In this document: positions 35,331 to 49,134 of the stretch, one piece after another
Layout: the number at the start of each line of letters is the position of its first letter
Numbering within the stretch: position 1 is the first letter of the stretch
DNA from: Halichoerus grypus
Taxonomy: Eukaryota > Chordata > Mammalia > Carnivora > Phocidae
DNA length: 64,000 bases
NCBI RefSeq assembly: GCF_964656455.1
Contig: NC_135716.1
Coordinates: 81,308,484 to 81,372,483, forward strand
Direction: 5' to 3'
The notes under the pieces: generated by a model
Told to the model about the DNA's origin: nothing
What the model saw: only the letters and a program-made list of their open reading frames with translations
Database searches by the model: none
Made by a program: the position numbers and the translations under genes

Positions 35331-35412
35331 AGGTGTAGACAGGTGTAGACAATGAGGTCTACCTCTTAATGTAAGGAAGAGCCTTCTCTTCTCCGTCTAT
35401 TTATTTATTTAC
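35331..35412. repeat. Local tandem duplication plus copied 47-bp segment within L1
   Basis: AGGTGTAGAC occurs twice in tandem (about 35331-35350). The segment 35366-35412 then repeats 33961-34008 (GTAAGGAAGAGCCTTCTCTT core) with only about three differences, although the L1 consensus text would not have it there. Confidence 0.8.
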
Positions 35413-36366
35413 TGATTGTGGATTTGACTTGCATATCCCTGATGATGAGCGACTTTGAGCATCTTTTCGTGTGTCTATTGGCCATCTGTATGTCTTCTTT
35501 GGAAAAATGTCTATTCAGGTCCTCTGACCATTTTTAAAATCAAACTATTTGCTTTTTTGGTGTTGAGTTGTGTAAGTTCTTATATATTTTGGATATTAAC
35601 TCATCACATATGTCATTTGCAAACATATTCTTCCATTCATTAGATTGCCTTTTTGTTTTGTCAGTGGTTTCCTTCACTGTACAAAAGTTTTTTTATTTTG
35701 GTATAGTCCCAGTAGTTTATTTTTGTTTTTGTTGCCCTTGCCAGAGGAGACATCTGGAAAATTGTTTCTATGGCTGATGTCAAAGATATTACTGCCTGTG
35801 TTCTCTTCTAGGAGTTTTATGGTTTCAGGTCTCATAGTTAGGTCTTTAATCCATTTTCAGTTTATTTTTGTGTATGTTATGAGGAAGTCGTCCAGTTTCA
35901 CACTTTTGCATGTAGCTGACCAGTTTTCCCAGCATCATTTGTTGAAGAGACTGTCTTTTCCCTCTGTATATTCTTGCCTCCTTTTTCATAGGTTAATCGA
36001 CCATATGATAAGGGTGGGTTTATTTCTAGACTTTCTGTTCTGTTCCATTGATCTGTGTGTCTGTTTTTGTGCCAGTACAATACTGCTTTGACTACTGTAG
36101 CTTTGTAGTATATCTTGAAATCTTGGATTCTGATACCTCCAGCTTTATTCTTCTTTCTCAAGATTGTTTTGGCTATTTGAGATCTTTCATGGTTCCATAC
36201 ACATTTTAGTATTATTTGTTCTAGTTCTGTGAAAAATGTTTTTGGTATTTCGATAGGGATTGCATTAAATCTGTAGATTGCTTTGGTTAGTGTGGACATT
36301 TTAACAAGACTGGTTCTTCTAATCCATGAGCATGGAATATCTTTCCATTAGTTTCTGTCCTATTCA

Positions 36367-36565
36367 TTTTTTTTTTTTTAAAGATTTTATTTATTTATTT
36401 GACAGAGACACAGCGAGAGAGGGAACAGAAGCAGGGGGAGGGGAAAAGGGAGAAGCAGGCTTCCTGCCAAGCGGGGAGTCCAGTGCAGGGCTCGGTCCCA
36501 GGACCCTGGGATCATGACCTGAGCCGAAGGCAGATGCTTAACGACTGAGCCACCCAGGCACCCCC
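36367..36565 (-). mobile_element. Can-SINE nested in L1
   Basis: T-run, AAAGATTTTATTTATTTATTTGACAG, GA-rich body and terminal GAGCCACCCAGGCACCCCC. It carries an arctoid-type body in reverse. Confidence 0.94.
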
Positions 36566-37003
36566 ATTTTTTTTAATCAGTGTTTTATAGTTTTCCGAGT
36601 ACAGATCTTTCACCTCCTTGGTTAAGTTTATTCCTAGATATTTTATTCCTTACAGTGTATTTATTTGTAAATAGGATTGTTTTCTTAATTTCTCTTCTAC
36701 TACTTCATTATTAGTGTATAGAAATGCCGTAGGTTTCTGTATATTAATTTTGTATCCTACAGCTTTACTGAATTCATTTAATACTGCTAATAGTTTTTTT
36801 GTTGGCATCTTTATCGTTTTCTGTATATAGTGTTATGTCACCTGCAAATAGTAAAAGTTTTACCTCTTCCTTTAATTTCAGTGACTTTTTTTTTTTTATA
36901 AGGATTCTTAGATGTCTTTTGTTAGATTTGTTCCTAGGTATTTTATGTTTTTCAGCAGTGTTCCAGTTATTTGCTGTTCATATTTTCTGAGTTTTATCTT
37001 TTT

Positions 37004-37273
<270 letters not shown>

Positions 37274-39429
37274 TTAATTGATCATATGCTTTTTCTCCAT
37301 GGTTTATGTTTGTTAGGTCTGTAGTCTCTAGTTTTGTCTATAGTGTTGTGCACAAACACTGTTTCCTTATTGACTCTCTGAATGATCTATCCATTTTGAA
37401 AGTGAGATATTAAAGTCTCCAACTATTATTGTATTATTCTCTAATTTTCCTTTTAGTATTTGCTTTATATATTTACGTGCTCCAGTGTTAGGTGCATAAA
37501 TATTTACAATTGTTATATCTTCTTGATGGATTGACCACTTTATCATTATATAATGACCTTCTTTGCATCTTTTTACTCTGGTTAACTTAAGGTCTGTTTT
37601 GTCAGATTTAGTATAGCTACCTCTGATTTTTTTATTTTTTTTATTTTTTATTTTTTGGTTACCATTTGCTTGAAATATCTCTTTCTATGCCTTCACTCTC
37701 AATCAGTGTTGTCTTTAAAGCTAAAGTGAGTCCCTTGTGTGCAGCATATTGTTGGATTTTGTTTTTTTTTTTAATTCAGCCATTCTATGTCTTTTGATTG
37801 GAGAATTTAATCCATTTACATTTAAAGTAGTTATTGATAGGTAAGGGCTTACTTTTGCCATTTTGTTCTCTGACAGTTTTGTAGATCTATTGTTCCTTGC
37901 TTCTTATCTTGCTGTCTTTTGTGATTTGATGACTGTTTGTCTGGATATACTTTGACTTCTTTATCATGATCTTTTGTAATTACTAAGGCCTTTCCTCTGT
38001 GTTTACCATGAGACTTACATAAAATACCTTATAATATCCTATTATAAGCTGACAACTGTGATAGCATTTTTAAATTTTTACACTTTTACTTCCTCATGCT
38101 CCTCACGTATTAGGTTGTTGATGTTATAATTTATATATTTTTATATTGTGCATCTAATAACAGATCACTGTAGTTATGGTTTTTAATACACTTGTTTTTT
38201 TAATTTAAACAGCATTATAAGTGAATTACCACCATTACCATATTAGAGAATCTTTCTTTGGCTCTATATTTACCATTACCCGTGAGTTTTGTATAACTTC
38301 ACATGTTTTATGATATTAATTAGCAGTGGTTTATTTCTACTTGAAGAACTCCCTTTAGCATTTCTTATAAGCCAGGTCTAGTGGTGAATAAACTCCCTTA
38401 ACTTTTGATTGTTCAGGAAAGTCTTTATTTCTCCTTCATTTTTGAAGGACAAGTTTGCCAGGTATAGTATTCTTGGTTGACAGGCTTTTTCTTTCAATAT
38501 TTTGAATATATCATTCCATTGTCTTCTGGCCTGAAAAGTTTCTTTCAAGAACTCCACCTATAGTCTTATATAGAGGTTCCCTTGTATATGATGTGTCACT
38601 TTTGCTGCTTTCAGAAAGTCTGTCTTTGACTTTTGATAATTTAATTATGTGTCTTGGTGTAGCCCTGTTCAGATTCAATCTATTTGGGGTCCCTTGGGCC
38701 TCATGGATCTGGAAATCCATTTCTCTGCTCAGGTTTGTGAGAAGTTTTCAGCCATTATTGTTTTAAATATACTTTATGTCCCTTTCTCTTCTCCTAGCAT
38801 TCCCATAATGGGTTTATTATTTCATTTTGCTGCCCCATAAGTCCATAGACTTTCTTTACTCTTTATCTTTATTTTTTTGGGGGGGGAGGGGGCTTCTCTG
38901 GTTGATTTCACTGATTCTTCTGCATGGTCAGGTCTGCTTTTGAAGCTTTCTAGTGAATTCATCAATTCAGTCTTAGTATTCTTTGGCTCTAGGATTACTG
39001 GTTTTTGGGGGTTTGTTTTGTTTTATTTTGTTGTTGTTGTTATAGAACTTCTCATTTTGTTCATGCATTGTTTTCCTAATTTCATTTAATTGTCTGTTTC
39101 TCTATTCTTGTAGTTCACTAAATTTCTATAAAAGTATTATTCTGAATTCTTTTTCTGACATTTCATAGATCTCCATATCTTTAGGGTCATTTATTATAGC
39201 TTTGTTATTTTCCTTTGGTGGTGTCATGTTTATCTGATATTTCATGATCCTGATTTCTTACATTGGTGTCTGCACAATTGAGTAAGTTGTCTCCTCCTCC
39301 AGACTTTACAGGTTTGCTTTGACAGAAACAGTCCTTCACCAGTCAGCTCAGCTTGGGGTTCTGGATGTGTCAGCTGGTAGCATCCTTGAGCAGGTGGGGA
39401 TTATCTTAGGATATGTTTTAGGGTGAGGC

Positions 39430-40870
39430 CACTGCCCAGGTTCTGCGGTTGGGGTAGGGTGGTTGCCACTGGCTGCAAACAACTGAAAAGAACTGCTGAC
39501 TTGTTTCCCTGCTGAAGTGCAGCTGTAGGATGGTCTCTGCAGTTTCCTCTATTCTCTGGTCAGTCTTCTAGACAGTCAGGACTAGGTACTATACTCAGCA
39601 GTGGGCAGGGCTCTGAATTAGCTTCCCCTCACCCCAAGGTGGGACAGCAAATTGGCCCCAAGGCCAGCAGAGCTTTGTTTGGGGGCCTAAATCGGGCAGG
39701 GATGAACACTGCATTTTCCTGCCAGAGGGGGCCACGTTTTGCCCTGCAGAGAGGGAGAAGTACTGGCTATTCTCTTTGCTCAAGTACTACTGTAAGTGGA
39801 GCTATGGGATGGGCTACACAGCTTCCTGTGTACTCTGGTTAGATTCCATGGGCAGGCAAGCTGAAGGTTCTATTCAGTAGTGGGTTTAAACAAATGAGTT
39901 TCCCTGCCCGTGCAGGGTCATTATACAAGCCCCAAGATGGGCAAGTTTCTTGTTTGGGAACCATATTAAGCAGAACTGTGTACCAAGTTCTGTGGCCTGG
40001 TGGGCCACTGTCCTGGCTCTGTAGATGGATAGGGCCACCCATCAGGTGCTCTGCTCAAGTGCTGCTATAATCACAGTTGCAGGATGGACTATGCAGATTC
40101 CTGGTCAGCTCTGGTTAGGTTGGAGGCTGTATTCAGCAGTGGTGGGGCTATAAAGTCACTTCCTTGTCTGGTTGGGACTTCAGAACAGGTCCTTAGGGCT
40201 TGCAAGGGTCTTTGTTTAGGAGACCAAATCAGGCAGAACTGTGCACCAAGCTCTGGTCAGATGGGGTCACCATATTGCCTCTGTAGACACAGGGCTGCTG
40301 ATCCGGCTCTCCAATTTAATAGGAGTTGCAGGGTTAGCTTCACAGATTCCCAGGAGCTGGGATTAGATAGGATTGGCAGGGTTGGAGGCTGTATTCATCA
40401 GTGGGTGGGGCTAATTAGCTTCCCTGCATGGATGGGGGACACGGAACAGATACCAAAGCAGGCAAGGCTCTTATTTGGGAAGCAAATTAGGCAGAACTGT
40501 GCAGCAGTTGGGGCCACTGGCTTGGCTCTGTAAACAGGCAGGACTTTCTGCTTGTGTGGACTTTCTGCCCAAGTGCTGCTGGGTTAAGCAGCTTCCTAGG
40601 TGCTCTAATCAAGTTTCATGGTCAGGTAGGACAGGACCAAGAGTGACACTCAGAAATAGGTGGTGCTATGAATTAGCTTCCCTCCCCTGGCAGAGTAGCT
40701 TGTTGTTTGGGGTCTAACATCAGGCAGACCTGTGCCCTGCCTACTTCCCTGGTCAGACTGGGCCACTGTGTTGGCTCCACAGATAAGCCAAGCCACTGGT
40801 TAGAATTTCTACTTGGGCACTGCTATGAGTAGGAACTCAGTCTGCCAAGATCTGAGTGCTGGTTGCTGTA
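39430..40870 (-). repeat. Tandem L1 5'UTR monomers of about 260 bp
   Basis: The anchor TATTCAGCAGTGGGTGGGGC-like phrase, followed by AATTAGCTTCCCT, recurs at about 39592, 39871, 40130, 40392 and 40648, with spacings of about 279, 259, 262 and 256. Other shared phrases are GGCAGAACTGTGCACCAAG, GGCCACTG with TGGCTCTGTAGA, and CAAGTGCTGCT. A partial unit precedes the first anchor. Confidence 0.85.
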
Positions 40871-42203
40871 AGCCCAAACCCCCTTTCTGTCACAGTCTGA
40901 TTCCCAGTCATCAAGTCCTGCTGCAGGTTCCTTCATGATCCCTAAGAGATGAGACCCAAGCGGGCTTCCTGATTTGCAAACTAGATGTCCCTCTTGGGCT
41001 CTTTTTTTCCTACTGGAAAAACTTCAGACTTGGGGGCAGAGCCCTCTTGGTGTGGTACTGTCCCATCCTGAGGTAGGGACCATACAGTCATACAGTAGCT
41101 ACTCCTTTTTCTCTTCTAATGTGATCCATCTGAGTCTCTGTGGTGTTTCAGGCTTACCCCTGTGTTCTAAGATTTTCTCAATGGTGTCTTGTCTATGAAT
41201 AGTAGTTAGTTGGTTTTGTTTGGTTTTGGTTTTGGTTTTGTTTTTTGAGGGAGACTGAAGTCAGAACTGACCTATGTCACCATCTTGGTGATGCCAGTCC
41301 TCCTTGTAGTTTATTACATTGACTGATTTTTGAATATGAAACAAATGTTGCATTTTGAGGGTAAATCTTGTGTCGTTACAATGATCCTTTTTATATATTC
41401 TCAGAAATGCTAACATTTTGTTAAGAATTTTATTGTGTATATTCAAGTGGGATATTGGTTTGTAATTTTCTTTTTTATAATGTCTTTGTCAGGTTTTGGT
41501 ATTAGGTTATAAAATAAGTTGGACATGTTCCCTTCTTTCTTCTTGGAAAAAGTTTATGTAAGAAGATCCCTCTTATTTCTTACGTGAATATTTGATAGAA
41601 TTCACCAGTGAGACATTAGTAGTTTTCCTTTGGGGAAGATTTTTGATAATGCATGTAATTTCTTTGGTAAATGGGACTATTTAAATTTTCTATTTCTTTT
41701 TGTGTCGATTTTATTAAATTGTATTTTTCACTATATTTTTCCATTTCATTTGTCAAATTGTTCACATAAAGTTGCTCATATTATTCTCTTATTTTTTTAT
41801 TACTTGCAGTATCTGTGGTGGGAACCCCTTTTTCACTCCTGATATTGGTGATTCGTGTTCTCTGTTTTTTCTTGATCAGTCTAGCTAGAGGTTTGTCAAT
41901 TCTGTTGATCTTCTCAAAGGACCAGCTTTTGACTTTGCTAATTTTCTTTAGTATCTGTGTTCTATTTCATTGATTTCTGGTCTCATCTTTAGTATTTTCT
42001 TCTTTCAACTTACTTTTGACTTACTTTGCTCTTCTTTTTTTAGTTTCTTAAGGTGGAAACTTTGATGGTTGATTTTATACTTTTTTCCCCTAATATAAAT
42101 ATTTAAAGTTACATGCATCCCTCTAAGCTCTGCTTGCTGCATACTGCAAATTTTGACATATAGTATTTACATTATCATTTAGTTTAAAATATTTTCTAAT
42201 TCT

Positions 42204-42429
42204 CTGGGGCTCTTGGGTGGCTCAGTGGTTGAGTGTCTGACTCCTGATTTTGGCTCAGGTCATGATCTCAGGGTTATGGGATCAAGCCCCATATCAGGCC
42301 TTGCACTCAGCAGAGTTTGCTTGAGATTCTGCTTGAGATTCTTTCCCTCTCCCTCTCCACCCCCCCCCCACCACACAGCTTGCACATGTGCTCTCTCTAA
42401 AATAAATTAAATAAATAATAAAATCTTAA
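42204..42429 (+). mobile_element. Can-SINE, 18-bp target duplication
   Basis: CTCTTGGGTGGCTCAGTGG head, ATCTCAGGGTTATGGGATC, a duplicated GCTTGAGATTCT phrase, C-run and TAAAATAAATTAAATAAAT tail. AAAATATTTTCTAATTCT lies at 42186-42203 and 42430-42447. Confidence 0.95.
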
Positions 42430-43929
42430 AAAATATTTTCTAATTCTCATGTGATTTCATTTTTGATCCTTGGAATAGTTATAAGTGCTTTGTTTAATTT
42501 CCAAATAGGTGAGGGTTTTTTGTCTCTTATTATTTATTTCTAAATTCCACAGTGGTCACAAAACACACTCTGCATGGTTTTAGCTTTTTAAAATTTATTG
42601 AGACTTGTTTTACAGTTTAGCATATGGTCTATTTTAATAAATATACTATGTGTACTTGAAAATCCTGTATATTATGCTGTTCTTAGATGTAATGTTTATA
42701 AATTTCAATTAGATCAAGGTGGTTGATGGTAGTTTTCAGAACTCTATGTCTTTATTGATTTTTTTGTCTATCCCATCAGCTGCTGAGATACATAGGGATT
42801 TCAAAATCTCTTACTTTGTGAAATTGTCTATTTTTCTCTTTAATTCTATTTTTACTTATTGTATTTTGAACTTTGTTATTAGGCATGTACACATCAATAA
42901 TTGCTAGGTCTTCCTGATGAAATGTCCTTTTTATTATTATATGTCAATATAATGTATGATGTAGCATATAGTGAAAACACTAATAGATAATATTATATTT
43001 TTGCTTTAATATATAAAACAAAACAATCATACATATTTGAAAGAACTTAGAGGAGACAAAAAGTCATTTTATACTTACTATTTCTGATGCTCATTATTTG
43101 TTTGTAAAGACCCTAGTTTTCCTCCAATATCATTTACCTTTAGCTGAAAATTTTCCTTTAAGCAATTCTTGTAGTTTAGGTCTGCCTTTGATGAATTCTC
43201 TTAGTTTTCCTCTATCTGAAGATATCTTTATTTCACTGTGTTTCCTGAAGAATGTTTTCTGTGGATATCGAATTCTGGGTGGATCCCCCTTCCTCCTCAG
43301 CAGTATCGTTTGCCCTCCATGTTTCTAAAGAGAAAGTAATGATTATTCAAATTGTTGTTCCCCTGTATGTAATCTGTCATACTCTTTGACTGGTTTCAGG
43401 ATTTTTTTTTATCATTGGCTATCAGCAGTTTGATTATGATGTGTTTAGGTATACTTTCCTTTGAATTTACCTGCTTAAGGTTTGCTGAGCTTCTCAAATC
43501 TGTACATTTATGTCACTAAATTTGGGGAATTTTCTGTTATTTTTCATCAAATATTTTTTGCTCCAATTTTTCTGTCTTTGTGGAGTGCCCATTTTATATA
43601 TATTAGACTTTTTGACATTGTCTTACACAGGTCCCTGAAGCTCTGTTCATTTTTATTCAATCTTTTTTTCTCTTTATTCTTCAGATTAGATCATTTCTAT
43701 TGAACTGTCTTCAAGGTCACTGTCATTTTCCTCTGTTGTCTTAATTCCTCTTTTAAGTTTATGTAGCAAATTTTTTATTAATTAGTTTATTTTTTCGGTT
43801 GTAAACTTTCCATTTGGCTTTTTAATACTTACTTTTTCCTACTGAGATAGCTTAAGATAACTTAAAAAGCCTTTCCATTATTTCATATTATTTTTTTGAC
43901 CTCTTGGAGCATCGTTAAAATAGCTGCTT

Positions 43930-44131
43930 GGGGTGCCTGGGTGGCTCATTCGGTTAAGCGTCTGACTCTTGGTTTCAGCTCACGTCATGATCTCAAGGTT
44001 GTGAGATCAAGCCCTACATCAGGCTCCGCACTCATTGTGGAGTCTGCTTGTCTTTTTCCCTCCCCCTCTACCACTCCCACCCCTCCCTGCTCACTCACTC
44101 ACTCTCCTTCTAAAATAATAAAATTTTTTTA
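43930..44131 (+). mobile_element. Can-SINE, 13-bp target duplication
   Basis: GGGGTGCCTGGGTGGCTCATTC head to AAAATAATAAAATTTTTTT tail. AAAATAGCTGCTT lies at 43917-43929 and 44132-44144. Confidence 0.95.
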
Positions 44132-46011
44132 AAAATAGCTGCTTTAAGTTCCTTTATGATCATTCCAGCATATGGGTCATCTCAGAGTTGAATCTGTTGA
44201 CTGTCTTTTCTACCGAGAATGGATACATTTCCCTGGTTCTTTGTATATCAAGTAATTTTGGATCTTAGAAATTGTTAATATTATCTTGTGTAGACTCTGA
44301 GCTCTATTATAATTCTGAGGAATTATTGCTTTAGCAAGCAGTTAGCCCAGTTAGATTTGGATAGTGGACTGTGTCTTGCCTTCTTGATTTACATCTTAGT
44401 TCAGGACTCAAGCCTTTCCTTCACTGTTTCCAGTCAGTCCTACACATGCATATTTCAGGAGGCAGGCTGAAACTTGTGTGGCTTCATTTATAGAATTAGA
44501 GGGCTTCTTCTCTGGCTCCTCACTTCCAGGATTCCCACTACAACCTTTGGTCTGCCTAGGTTCCCTTGCAGGTTTCTCCGGGCAGAATACAGCAGGATTC
44601 CTTTTGGAATCTTAGCCACTCTGGCTACCATACCCCTTATCAGCCATGGTTACCCTCATGGAAAATCTGGAAAAAGAAAGAGAAAACAAAAACTCATCCT
44701 AATGGCAGTCACCTTTGGCCTCCCTGCACATAACAGTCTGCCATCTTGTTTTTCTTTTTAATTCTATTATGTTATGTTAGTCACCATACAATACATCATT
44801 AGTTTTTGATGTGGTGATCCAGGATCCATTGTTTTCGTATAACACCCAGTGCTCCATGCAATACGTGCCCTCCTTAATACCCATCACCAGGCTAACCAAT
44901 CCCCCCTCCCCCCTCCCCTCTAAAACCCTGTTTGTTTCTCAGAGTCTGTAGTCTCTCATGATTCATCTCTCCCTCCGATTCCCCCCGCCCATTTTTCCCT
45001 TCCTTCTCCTAATGTCCTCCATGTTATTCCTTATGTTCCACAAATAAGTGAAACCATATGATAATTGACTTTCTCTGCTTGACTTATTTCACTTAGCATA
45101 ATCTCCTCCAGTCCCATCCATGTTGATGTAAAAGTTGGGTATTCATCCTTTCTGATGGCTGAGTAATATTCCATTGTATATATGGACCACATCTTCTTTA
45201 TCCATTCATCTGTTGAAGGGCATCTCGGCTCTTTCCACAGTTTGGCTATTGTGGACATTGCTGCTATGAACATTGGGGTGCATATGGCCCTTCTTTTCAC
45301 TCCATCTGTGTCTTTGGGGTAAATACCCAGGAGTGCAATTGCTGGGTCATAGGGTAGCCTTATTTTTAACTTTTTGAGGCCCCTCCACACTGTTTTCCAA
45401 AGTGGCTGTACCAACCTGCATTCCCACCAACAGTGTAAGAGGGTTCCGCTTTCTCCACAACCTCTCCAACATTTGTTGTTTCTTTCCCTGTCCATTTTTG
45501 CCATTCTAACTGGTGTAAGGTGGTATCTCAATGTGGTTTTGATTTGAATTTCCCTGATGGCTAATGATGATGAACATTTTTTCATGTGTCTGTTAGCCAT
45601 TTGTATGTCTTCTTCAGAGAAGTGTCTTTTCATATCTTCTGCCCATTTTTTGACTTGATTATTTGTTTTTTGTGTGTTGAGTTTGAGAAGTTCTTTATAG
45701 ATCTTGGATACCAGCCCTTGATCTGTAGTGTCATTTGCAAATATTTTCTCCCATTCTGTGGGTTGCCTCTCTGTTTTCTTGACTGTTCCCTTTGCTGTGT
45801 AGATTTTTATCTTGATGAAGTCCCAAAAGTTCATTTTTGCTTTTGTTTCACTAGCTTTTGGAGATGTATCTTGAAAGAAGTTGCTGTGGCCGATGTCAGG
45901 TTACTGCCTATGTTCTCCTCTAGGATTTTGATGGATTCCTGTCTCACATTGAGGTCTTTCATCCATTTTGAGTTTACCTTTGTGTATGCTGTTAGAGAAT
46001 GGTCGAGTTTC

Positions 46012-46211
46012 TTTTTTTTTTTTTTTTTTTTAAAGATTTTATTTATTTGACAGAGAGACAGCGAGAGCAGGAACACAAGCAGGGGGAGTGGGAGAGGGAG
46101 AAGCAGGCTTCCCGCCGAGCAGGGAGCCCAATGTGGGACTCGATCCCGGGACTCCGGGATCATGACCTGAGCCGAAGGCAGACACTTAACGACTGAGCCA
46201 CCCAGGCGCCC
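46012..46211 (-). mobile_element. Can-SINE nested in the young L1
   Basis: T-run of about 20, AAAGATTTTATTTATTTGACAG to GAGCCACCCAGGCGCC. The perfect 17-bp repeat GAGAATGGTCGAGTTTC lies at 45995-46011 and 46212-46228. It splits the 3' part of ORF2. Confidence 0.97.
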
Positions 46212-48936
46212 GAGAATGGTCGAGTTTCATTCTTCTGCATGTGGCTGTCCAATTTTCCCAGCACCATTTATTGAAGAGACTGTCTTTTTTCCATTGCATG
46301 TTTTTTCCTGCTTTGTCGAAAATTATTTGACCGTAGAGTTGAGGGTCTATATCTGGGTTCTCTATTCTGTTCCATTGGTCTATATGTCTGTTTTTGTGCC
46401 AGTACCATGCTGTCTTGGTGATCACGGCTTTGTAATATAGCTTGAAGTCGGGCAACGGGATGCCCCCCGCTTTGTTTTTCTTTTTCAACATTTCATTGGA
46501 GATTTGGGGTCTTTTCTGATTCCATACAAATTTTAGGATTCTTTGTTCCAGCACTTTGAAAAATGTCATTAGAATTTTGATCCAGATGGCATTGAAGGCA
46601 TAGATTGCTCTGGGTAGCATAGACATTTTAACAATGTTTATTCTTCCGATCCATGAGCATGGAATATTTTTCCATCTTTTTGTGTCTTCTTCAATTTTTT
46701 TCATGAGTGTTCTGTAGTTCCTAGAGTATAGATCCTTTACCTCTTTGGTTGGGTTTAGTCCGAGGTATCTTATGGTTTTTGGTGCTCTTGTAAATGGAAT
46801 CATTTCTCTAATTTCTCTTTCTGCAGTTGCGTTGTTAGTGTATAAGAAAGCAACTGATTTCTGTGCATTGATTTTGTATCCTGCCACATTACTGAATTGC
46901 TGGATGAGTTCTAGTAATTTGGGGATGGAGTCTTTTGGGTTTTCCACATAAAGTATCATGTCATCTGCGAAAAGAGAGAGTTTGACTTCTTCTTTGCCAA
47001 TTTGAATACCTTTTATTTCTTTTTTTTTTCTGATTGTTGTTGCTAGGACTTCTAGTACTATGTTGAACAATAGTGGCGAGAGTGGGCATCCTTCACGTGT
47101 TCCTGATCTTAAGGGAAAGGCTCTCAGCTTTTCCCCATTGAGGATGATATTCGCTGTGGGTTTTTCATAGATGGATTTTATGAACTTGAGGAGAGTTCCC
47201 TCTCTCCCTGTACTCTGAAGAGTTTTTTCAGGAAAGGATGTTGTATTTTGTGAAATGCTTTTTCTGCATCAATTGAGGGGACCATATGGTTCTTCCTCCT
47301 ATTATTAATGTAATCTATCACATTGATTGATTTGCGAATGTTGAACCACCCTTGCATCCCAGGGATAAATCCCACTTGGTCGTGGTGGATGATCCTTTTA
47401 ATGTATTGGATCCTATTAGCCAGGATTTTGTTGAGGATTTTGGAATCCATATTCATCAGGGATATCGGTCTGAAATTCTCCTTTTTGATGGGCTCTTTGC
47501 TTGGTTTGGGGATTAAGGTAATGCTGGCCTCATAGAATGAGTTTGGAAGTTTTCCTTCTGTTTCTATTTTTTTAAACAGCTTCAGTAGAATAGGTATTAT
47601 TTCTTCTTTGAATGTTTGGTAGAATTCCCCAGGGAACCCATCAGGCCCTGGACTCTTGTTTTTTGGGAGGTTTTTGATCACTGCTTCAATCTCGTTACTG
47701 GTAATTGGCCTATTCAGTTGTCAATTTCTTCCTGTTTCAGTCTTGGCAGCTTATAGGTTTGCAGGAAGGCCTCCATTTCATCCAGATTGCTCAGTTTATT
47801 GGCATATAGTTGATAATAATTTCTAATAATTGTTTCTATTTCCTTGGTGTTAGTCGTGATCTCTCCCTTTTCATTCATAATTTTATTAATTTGGGTCCTT
47901 TCTCTTTTCTTTTGGATAAGTCTGGCCAGTGGTTTATCAATCTTATTAATTCTTTCAAAGAACCAACTTCTAGTGTCATTGATCTGATCTACTGTGTTTT
48001 TGCTTTCTAATTCCCTAATCTCTGCTCTTATCTTAACTATTTCTCTTCTGATGTGTGGCTTAGGCATCATTTGTTGCTTTTTCTCTAGTTCTTTAACGTG
48101 TAGAGTTAGTTGGTGAATTCGGGATTTTTCTGTTTTTTTGAATGAAGCTTGGATGGCTATGTATTTCCCCCTTAGGACCGCCTTTGCAGTATCCCATAGG
48201 TTTTGGACAGATGTGTTTTCGTTCTCATTGATTTCCATGAATTGTTTAAGTTCTTCTTTGATTTCCTGTTTGACCCAAACATTCTTGAGCAGAGTGGTCT
48301 TTAGCTTCCAAGTGTTTGAATTTCTGCCAAATTTCTTCTTGTGATTGAGTTCCAGTTTTAAAGCATTGTGGTCTGAGAATATGCAGGGAATAATCTCAAT
48401 CTTTTGGTATCGGTTGAGACCTGATTTGTGGCCCAGTATGTGGTCAATTCTGGAGAAAGTTCCATGTGCACTCGAGAAAAATGAGCATTCTGTTGTTTTG
48501 GGGTGGAATGTTCTGTATATATCTATGAGGTCCATCTGGTCCAGTGTATCATTCAAAGCTCTTGTTTCTTTGTTGATTTTCTGCTTAGATGATCTGTCCA
48601 TTGCTGAGAGTGGAGTATTGAGGTCTCCTACAATTAATGTATTATTATCAATATGACTCTTTATTTTGGTTAACAGTTGGCTTATGTAGATGGCTGCTCC
48701 CATGTTGGGGGCATAGATATTTACAATTGTTAGATCTTCTTGTTGGATAAACCCTTTAAGAATGATATAGTGTCCTTCTGTGTTTCTAACTACAGACTTC
48801 AGTTTAAAATCTAATTTGTCTGATATAAGAATTGCTACCCCATCTTTCTTTTGAGGTCCGCTGGCATGGAAAATGGATTTCCATCCCTTCACTTTCAGTC
48901 TGGATATATCTTTAGGTTCAAAATGAGTCTCTTGTA

Positions 48937-49134
48937 TGGGGCGCCTGGGTGGCTTAGTCGTTAAGCGTCTGCCTTCGGCTCAGGTCATGATCCCAGAGTC
49001 CTGGGATCAAGCCCTGCATTGGGATCCCTGCTCAGTGGGAAAGCCTGCTTCTCCCTCTCCCACTCCCCCTGCTTGTGTTCCCTCTCTCACTGTGTCTCTC
49101 TCTGTCAAATAAATAAATAAAATCTTTAAAAAAA
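48937..49134 (+). mobile_element. Can-SINE nested in the young L1
   Basis: GGGGCGCCTGGGTGGCTTAG head to CAAATAAATAAATAAAATC tail. The perfect 17-bp repeat AAAATGAGTCTCTTGTA lies at 48920-48936 and 49135-49151. It interrupts the N-terminal endonuclease part of ORF2. Confidence 0.97.

Larger units (their letters stand above)
41306..44732 (-). mobile_element. Ancient L1 continued: ORF2 and upstream parts, antisense
   Basis: Antisense reverse-transcriptase and endonuclease-region text, such as GTCAGGTTTTGGTATTAGG, GGACCAGCTTTTGACTTTGC and TTTAATTTCCAAATAGGTG, in L1 order after 34685. ORF1/5' text follows to about 44730. Two sense SINEs interrupt it (42204, 43930). The young L1 inserted at its 5' edge. 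Confidence 0.75.

Noticed and set aside
45031..48892. Long minus-strand open frames (267, 294, 167 and 392 residues) that could be taken as host genes
   Set aside because: They are consecutive broken parts of L1 ORF2 (endonuclease, reverse transcriptase with FADD, C-terminal region) in one element bounded by a 17-bp target duplication.
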